Positions 57,001 through 64,000 of a DNA stretch of 64,000 nt are shown here, piece by piece. The translations under genes and the position numbers were made by a program. Source of the DNA: Yamagishiella unicocca. Lineage: Eukaryota; Chlorophyta; Chlorophyceae; Chlamydomonadales; Volvocaceae. Numbering within the stretch: the stretch's first letter is position 1; each line of letters starts with the position of its first letter. Location: assembly GCA_003116995.1 (NCBI GenBank), contig BDSL01000014.1, forward strand, positions 1,240,001-1,304,000. The letters run 5' to 3'. Under the pieces are notes generated by a model. The model ran no database searches. It was not told the DNA's origin and saw nothing but the letters and a program-made list of their open reading frames with translations.

Positions 57001-59968
57001 CCCGGCGCCGCCCTCGCCGCAGCCACCGTCAGCCCGGCGCTACCCTCGCCGCAGCCGCCTTCGTTCGAGCCGCCCAGCCCGGCGCCGCCCTCGCCGCAGC
57101 TGCCGTCGCCCGAGCCGCCCTGCCCGGCGCCGACCTTGCCGCAGCTGCCGTCGCTCGAGCCACCCAGCCCGGCGCCGCCCTCGCCGCAGCTGCCGTCGCT
57201 CGAGCCACCCAGCCCGGCGCCGCCCTCGCCGCAGCTGCCGTCGCCCGAGCCGCCCAGCCCGGCGCCGCCCTCGCCGCAGCTGCCGTCGCCCGAGCCGCCC
57301 AGCCCGGCGCCGCCCTCGTCACAGCCGCCATCGCCCGAGCCGCCGACCGGCGCCGCCCTCGCCGCAGCTGCCGTCGCCCGAGCCGCCCAGCCCGGCGCCG
57401 CCCTCGTCACAGCCGCCATCGCCCGAGCCGCCGACCGGCGCCGCTTATGCCGCAGCTGCCGTCGCCCGAGCCGCCCAGCCCGGCGCTACCCTCGCCGCAG
57501 CCGCCGTCGCCAGAGCCGCCCAGCCCGGCGACGCCCTCGTCGCAGCTGCCGTCGCACGAGCTGCCCAGCCCGGCGCCGCCCTCACCGCAGCCGCCGTCGC
57601 CCGAGCCGCCCGACCTGGCGCCGCCTTCGCCGCAGCCGCCGTCGCCAGAGCCGCCCAGCCCGGCGCTACCCTCGCCGCAGCCGCCGTCGCCCGAGCCGCC
57701 CAGCCCGGCGCCGCCCTCACCACAGCCACCGTCGCCCGAGCCGCCCAGCCTGGCGCCGCCTTCGCCGCAGCCACCGTCGCCCGAGCCGCCCAGCCCGGCG
57801 CCGCCCTCGCCAGAGCCGCCGTCGCCAGAGCCGTCCCAGCCCGGCGCCGCCCTCGCCGCATCCGCCGTCGCCCGAGCCGCTCAGCCCGGCGCTACCCTCG
57901 CCGCAGCCGCCTTCGTTCGAGCCGCCCAGCCCGGCGCCGCCCTCGCCGCAGCTGCCGTCGCCCGAGCCGCCCAGCCCGGCGCCGCCCTCGTCACAGCCGC
58001 CATCGCCCGAGCCGCCGACCGGCGACGCCCTCGCCGCAGCTGCCGTCGCCCGAGCCGCCCAGCCCGGCACTACCCTCGCCGCAGCCGCCGTCGCCCGAGC
58101 CGCCCAGCCCGGCGCCGCCCTCGTCGCAGCTGCCGTCGCACGAGCTTCCCAGCCCGGCGCCGCCCTCACCGCAGCCGCCGTCGCCCGAGCCGCCCAGCCT
58201 GGCGCCGCCCTGGCCGCAGCCACCATCGCCCGAGCCACCCAGCCTGGTGCCGCCCTCGCCACAGCCGCCATCGCCCGATCCCCCAAGCCGGCGCCAACCT
58301 CGCCGCAGCTGCCAGCGCCCGAGCCGCCCAGCCTGGCGCCGCCCTTGCCGCAGCTGCCGTCGCCCGAGCCGCCCAGCCCGGCGCCGCCCTCGCCGCAGCT
58401 GCCATCGCCCGAGCCACCCAGCCCGGCGCCGCCCTCGCCGCAGCCGCCGTCGCCCGAGCCGCCCAGCCCGGCGCCGCCCTCACCGCAGCTGCCGTCGCCC
58501 GGGCCGCCCATCCCGGCGCCTCCTTCGCCGCAGCCGCCATGCATCGCCCGAGCCGCTCAGCCCGGCGCCACCCTCGCCGCAGCCGCAGCCGCCATCGCCC
58601 GAGCCACCCAGCCTGGTGCCGCCCTCGCCACAGCCGCCATCGCCCGATCCCCCAAGCCGGCGCCAACCTCGCCGCAGCCGCCATCGCCCGAGCCGCCCAG
58701 CCCGGCGCCGCCCTCGCCGCAGCTGCCGACGCTCAAGCCACCCAGCCCGGCGCCGCCCTCGCCGCAGCCGCCGTCGCCCGAGCCGCCCAGCCCGGCGCCG
58801 CCCTTGCCGCAGCTGCTGTCGCCCGAGCCGCCCAGCCCGGCGCCGTCCTCGCCGCAGCTGCCGTCGCCCAAACCGCCCAGCCCAGCGCCGCCTTCGCCGC
58901 AGCCACCGTCAGCCCGGCGCTACCCTCGCCGCAGCCGCCGTCGTTCGAGCCGCCCAGCCCAGCGCCGCCCTCGTCACAGCCGCCATCGCCCGAGCCGCCG
59001 ACCGGCGCCGCCCTCGCCGCAGCTGCCGTCGCCCGAGCCGCCCGGCCCGGCGCTACCCTCGCCGCAGCCGCCGTCGCCCGAGCCGCCCAGCCCGGCGCCG
59101 CCCTCGCCGCAGCTGCCGTCGCCCGAGCCGCCCGGCCCGGCGCCGCCTTCGCCGCAGCCGCCGTCAGCCCGGCGCCACCCTCGCCGCAGCCGCAGCCGCC
59201 ATCGCCCGAGCCACCCAGCCTGGTGCCGCCCTCGCCACAGCCGCCATCGCCCGATCCCCCAAGCAGGCGCCAACCTCGCCGCAGCCGCCATCGCCCGAGC
59301 CGCCCAGCCTGGCGCCGCCCTTGCCGCAGCTGCCGTCGCCCGAGCCGCCCAGCCCGGCGCCGCCCTCGCCGCAGCTGCCGACGCTCAAGCCACCCAGCCC
59401 GGCGCCGCCCTCGCCGCAGCCGCCGTCGCCGGAGCCGCCCAGCCCGGCGCCGCCCTCGCCAGAGCTGCTGTCGCCCGAGCCGCCAAGCCCGGCGCCGCCC
59501 TCGCCGCAGCTGCCGTCGCCCGAGCCGCCCAGCCCAGCGCCGCCTTCGCCGCAGCCACCGTCAGCCCGGCGCTACCCTCGCCGCAGCCGCCGTCGTTCGA
59601 GCCGCCCAGCCCAGCGCCGCCCTCGTCACAGCCGCCATCGCCCGAGCCGCCGATCGGCGCCGCACTCGCCGCAGCTGCCGTCGCCCGAGCTGCCCAGCCC
59701 GGCGCTACCCTCGCCGCAGCCGCCGTCGCCCGAGCCGCCCAGCCCGGCGCCGCCCTCGCCGCAGCTGCCGTCGCCCGAGCCGCCCAGCCCGGCGCCGCCC
59801 TCGCCGCCGCTGCCGTCGCCCGAGCCGCCCAGCCCGGCGCAACCCTCGCCGCAGCCGCCGTCCATCGAGCCGCCCAGCCCAGCCCCACCCTCGCCGCAGC
59901 TGCCGTGGTCCGAGCCGCCCAGCCCGGCGCCGCCCTCGTCACAGCCGCCATCGCCCGAGCCGCCGACC

Positions 59969-60044
59969 GCCCACCGAAACCCTCACGTCTCGTCGTGTCC
60001 CGCCGCGATGCCGCAAGCCAACGCGTCGGCCCTTCTTGCCTCTC
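59969..60044 (+). repeat. 76-bp non-repeat insert in the array (first of four)
   Basis: A block starting gcccaccgaaaccctcacgt and ending cccttcttgcctctctcgcc interrupts the 45-bp units. It recurs at about 60661, 61399 and 63889, always after the gccgaccg variant, and reads [19 protein letters not shown] in one frame. It is the only sequence in block 2 not derived from the 45-bp unit. Confidence 0.9.
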
Positions 60045-63000
60045 TCGCCGCAGCTGCCGTCGCCCGAGCCGCCCAGCCCGGCGCTACCCTCGCCGCAGCC
60101 GCCGTCGCCCGAGCCGCCCAGCCCGGCGCTACCCTCGCCGCAGCTGCCGTCGCCCGAGCCGCCCAGCCCGGCGCCGCCCTCGCCGCAGCTGCCGTCGCCC
60201 GAGCCGCCAAGCCCGGCGCCGCCCTCGTCACAGCCGCCATCGCCCGAGCCGCCGACCGGCGCCGCCCTCGCCGCAGCTGCCGTCGCCCGAGCCGCCCAGC
60301 CCGGCGCTACCCTCGCCGCAGCCGCCGTCGCCCGAGCCGCCCAGCCCGGCGCCGCCCTCGCCGCAGCTGCCGTCGCCCGAGCCGCCCAGCCCGGCGCCGC
60401 CCTCGCCGCAGCTGCCGTCGCCCGAGCCGCCCAGCCCGGCGCTGCCCTCGCCGCAGCTGCCGTCGCTCGAGCCACCCAGCCCGGCGCCGCCCTCGCCGCA
60501 GCTGCCGTCGCCCGAGCCGCCCAGCCCGGCGCAACCCTCGCCGCAGCCGCCGTCGATCGAGCCGCCCAGCCCAGCGCCGCCCTCGCCGCAGCTGCCGTGG
60601 TCCGAGCCGCCCAGCCCGGCGCCGCCCTCGTCACAGCCGCCATCGCCCGAGCCGCCGACCGCCCACCGAAACCCTCACGTCTCGTCGTGTCCCGCCGCGA
60701 TGCCGCATGCCAACGCGTCGGCCCTTCTTGCCTCTCTCGCCGCAGCTGCCGTCGCCCGAGCCGCCCAGCCCGGCGCTACCCTCGCCGCAGCAGCCGTCGC
60801 CCGAGCCGCCCAGCCCGGCGCTACCCTCGCCGCAGCTGCCGTCGCCCGAGCCGCCCAGCCCGGCGCCGCCCTCGCCGCAGCTGTCGACGCTCAAGCCACC
60901 CAGCCCGGCGCCGCCCTCGCCGCAGCTGCCGTCGCCCGAGCCGCCAAGCCCGGCGCTACCCTCGCCGCAGCCGCCGTCGCCCGAGCCGCCAAGCCCGGCG
61001 CCGCCCTCGCCAGAGCCGCCGACGCCCGAGCCGCTCAGCCCGGCGCCGCCCTCGCCGTAGCCGCCGTCGCCCGAGCCGCCCAGCCCGGCGCCGCCCTCGC
61101 TGTAGCCGCCCTTGCCCGAGCCGCCCAGCCCGGCGCCGCCCTCGCCGCAGCTGCCGTCGCACGACCCGCCCAGCCCGGCGCCGCCCTCGCCAGAGCCGCC
61201 GTCGCCAGAGCCGCCCAGCTGGCGCCGCCCTCGTCACAGCCGCCATCGCCCGAGCCGCCCAGCCCGGCGACGCCCTCGTCGCAGCTGCCGTCGCCCGAGC
61301 CGCCCAGCCCAGCGCCGCCCTCGCCGCAGCTGCCGTGGTCCGAGCCGCCCAGCCCGGCGCCGCCCTCGTCACAGCCGCCATCGCCCGAGCCGCCGACCGC
61401 CCACCGAAACCCTCACGTCTCGTCGTGTCCAGCCGCGATGCCGCATGCCAACGCGTCGGCCCTTCTTGCCTCTCTCGTCACAGCCGCCATCGCCCGAGCC
61501 GCCGACCGGCGCCGCCCTCGCCGCAGCTGCCGTCGCCCGAGCCGCCCAGCCCGGCGCTACCCTCGCCGCAGCCGCCGTCGCCCGAGCCGCCCAGCCCGGC
61601 GCCGCCCTCGCCGCAGCTGCCGACGCTCAAGCCACCCAGCCCGGCGCCGCCCTCGCCGCAGCTGCCATCGCCCGAGCTGCCCAGCCCGGCGCCGCCCTCG
61701 CCGCAGCCGCCGTCGCCCGAGCCGCCCAGCCCGGCGCCGCCCTTGCCGCAGCTGCTGTCGCCCGAGCCGCCCAGCCCGGCGCCGCCCTCGCCGCAGCTGC
61801 CGTCGCCCAAACCGCCCAGCCCAGCGCCGCCTTCGCCGCAGCCACCGTCAGCCCGGCGCTACCCTCGCCGCAGCCGCCGTCGTTCGAGCCGCCCAGCCCA
61901 GCGCCGCCCTCGCCACAGCCGCCATCGCCCGAGCCGCCGACCGGCGCCGCCCTCGCCGCAGCTGCCGTCGCCCGAGCCGCCCAGCCCGGCGCTACCCTCG
62001 CCGCAGCCGCCGTCGCCCGAGCCGCCCAGCCCGGCGCCCCCCCTCGCCGCAGCTGCCGTCGCCCGAGCCGCCCGGCCCGGCGCCGCCTTCGCCGCAGCCG
62101 CCGTCAGCCCGGCGCCACCCTCGCCGCAGCCGCAGCCGCCATCGCCCGAGCCACCCAGCCTGGTGCCGCCCTCGCCACAGCCGCCATCGCCCGATCCCCC
62201 AAGCCGGCGCCAACCTCGCCGCAGCCGCCATCGCCCGAGCCGCCCAGCCTGGCGCCGCCCTTGCCGCAGCTGCCGTCGCCCGAGCCGCCCAGCCCGGCGC
62301 CGCCCTCGCCGCAGCTGCCGACGCTCAAGCCACCCAGCCCGGCGCCGCCCTCGCCGCAGCCGCCGTCGCCCGAGCCGCCCAGCCCGGCGCCGCCCTCGCC
62401 GCAGCTGCTGTCGCCCGAGCCGCCAAGCCCGGCGCCGCCCTCGCCGCAGCTGCCGTCGCCCGAGCCGCCCAGCCCAGCGCCGCCTTCGCCGCAGCCACCG
62501 TCAGCCCGGCGCTACCCTCGCCGCAGCCGCCGTCGTTCGAGCCGCCCAGCCCAGCGCCGCCCTCGTCACAGCCGCCATCGCCCGAGCCGCCGACCGGCGC
62601 CGCCCTCGCCGCAGCTGCCGTCGCCCGAGCCGCCCAGCCCGGCGCTACCCTCGCCGCAGCCGCCGTCGCCCGAGCCGCCCAGCCCGGCGCCGCCCTCGCC
62701 GCAGCTGCCGTCGCCCGAGCCGCCCAGCCCGGCGCTACCCTCGTCACAGCCGCCATCGCCCGAGCCGCCGACCGGCGCCGCCCTCGCCGCAGCTGCCGTC
62801 GCCCGAGCCGCCCAGCCCGGCGCTACCCTCGCCGCAGCCGCCGTCGCCCGAGCCGCCCAGCCCGGCGCCGCCCTCGCCGCAGCTGCCGTCGCCCGAGCCG
62901 CCCAGCCCGGCGCCGCCCTCGCCGCAGCTGCCGTCGCCCGAGCCGCCCAGCCCGGCGCCGCCTTCGACGCAGCCACCGTCGCCCGAGCCGCCCAGCCCGG

Positions 63001-64000
63001 CGCAACCCTCGCCGCAGCCGCCGTCGATCGAGCCGCCCAGCCCAGCGCCGCCCTCGCCGCAGCTGCCGTGGTCCGAGCCGCCCAGCCCGGCGCCGCCCTC
63101 GTCACAGCCGCCGCACCTGCCGTCGCCCGAGCCGCCCAGCCCGGCGCTACCCTCGCCGCAGCCACCGTCGCCCGAGCCGCCCAGCCCGGCGCCGCCCTCG
63201 CCGCAGCTGCCGTCGCCCGAGCCGCCCGGCCCGGCGCCGCCTTCGCCGCAGCCACCGTCAGCCTGGCGCTACCCTCGCCGCAGCCGCCGTCGTTCGAGCC
63301 GTCCAGCCCAGCGCCGCCCTCGTCACAGCCGCCATCGCCCGAGCCGCCGACCGGCGCCGCCCTCGCCGCAGCTGCCGTCGCCCGAGCCGCCCAGCCCGGC
63401 GCTACCCTCGCCGCAGCCGCCGTCGCCCGAGCCGCCCAGTCCGGCGCCGCCCTCGCCGCAGCTGCCGTCGCCCGAGCCGCCCAGCCCGGCGCTACCGTCG
63501 TCACAGCCGCCATCGCCCGAGCCGCCGACCGGCGCCGCCCTCGCCGCAGCTGCCGTCGCCCGAGCCGCCCAGCCCGGCGCTACCCTCGCCGCAGCCGCCG
63601 TCGCCCGAGCCGCCCAGCCCGGCGCCGCCCTCGCCGCAGCTGCCGTCGCCCGAGCCGCCCAGCCCGGCGCCGCCCTCGCCGCAGCTGCCGTCGCCCGAGC
63701 CGCCCAGCCCGGCGCCGCCTTCGACGCAGCCACCGTCGCCCGAGCCGCCCAGCCCGGCGCAACCCTCGCCGCAGCCGCCGTCGATCGAGCCGCCCAGCCC
63801 AGCGCCGCCCTCGCCGCAGCTGCCGTGGTCCGAGCCGCCCAGCCCGGCGCCGCCCTCGTCACAGCCGCCATCGCCCGAGCCGCCGACCGCCCACCGAAAC
63901 CCTCACGTCTCGTCGTGTCCCGCCGCGATGCCGCATGCCAACGCGTCGGCCCTTCTTGCCTCTCTCGCCGCAGCTGCCGTCGCCCGAGCCGCCCAGCCCG

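Larger units (their letters stand above)
40321..64000 (+). repeat. PPSP minisatellite block 2 (45-bp unit), continues past the window
   Basis: About 23.7 kb of 45-bp units. Plus frames read [30 protein letters not shown] or [15 protein letters not shown]; all three are open over 9.4-13.8 kb. Two recurrent variant units shift the frame. One lacks 13 bp (ccgtcagcccggcgctaccc) and the other lacks 2 bp (gagccgccgaccggcgcc). When one of each occurs the shift is cancelled (-15 bp), giving alternating Pro-rich and Arg-rich modules. Higher-order periods of about 831, 1330 and 1868 bp are present. TAG and TTA changes appear after about 52 kb (52194, 55688, 55957, 56182, 61059). Whether any of it is translated is unknown; if so it would be a Hyp-rich wall-type protein. 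Confidence 0.9.

Noticed and set aside
33934..63871. Gly/Ala-rich minus-strand frames over the PPSP arrays
   Set aside because: They are the complements of the repeat unit ([15 protein letters not shown]). The adjoining LTD domain and Pro-rich stalk are on the plus strand, which favours that reading.

Overview
The window looks like nuclear DNA of a volvocine green alga (Chlamydomonas or a close relative). Evidence seen: very high GC with AC/GT microsatellites, intron-rich genes with short phased exons, a TGTAA polyadenylation signal after one gene, an interstitial tract of the Chlamydomonas-type telomere repeat (CCCTAAAA), and long Ser-Pro-rich ([11 protein letters not shown]) repeats typical of volvocine extracellular-matrix proteins. 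I see no bacterial, organellar or viral genes and no intact transposon.

Layout. 1-3.8 kb: minisatellites and microsatellites, with one weak exon-like segment on the minus strand. 3.87-7.13 kb: a two-exon plus-strand gene of the vasculin/GPBP1 family, ending at a TGTAA signal. 7.1-10.0 kb: nothing recognised. 10.04-12.94 kb, minus strand: a five-exon Bax-inhibitor-1-like (TMBIM/YetJ-type) membrane protein whose last intron holds a perfect-period 25-bp array of 22 units. 13.64-21.33 kb, plus strand: a roughly 13-exon gene for a MINDY-3/4-type deubiquitinase with an N-terminal LisH motif, a long repetitive linker and a C-terminal catalytic domain. It is head-to-head with the Bax-inhibitor gene over 697 bp. 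21.3-25.2 kb: low coding content, with short repeats and the telomere-like tract.

25.4-33.0 kb: a satellite of 654/701/670-bp monomers in a 2025-bp higher-order repeat (pattern ABC-ABC-A-ABC). It runs straight into an exon of a secreted-type gene (33.0-33.96 kb) coding a Pro-rich stalk and a lamin-tail-like (LTD) domain. An in-frame TGA ends that frame just before a Pro-rich tail. 34.0-38.1 kb: a 45-bp (15-codon) PPSP minisatellite with many CAG-to-TAG changes, ending in a piece of the same satellite monomer. So the gene appears to sit inside one monomer. 38.3-40.2 kb: mostly unassigned. 40.3-64.0 kb: a second 45-bp PPSP array, at least 23.7 kb and running off the window. All three plus frames are open over 9-14 kb, and two recurrent unit variants (-13 and -2 bp) shift and then restore frame. 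Parts of it look like poor consensus.

The three conventional genes (transcription regulator, membrane protein, deubiquitinase) look like unrelated housekeeping loci. The second half is a rapidly evolving repeat domain built from pieces of an extracellular-matrix-like gene family.
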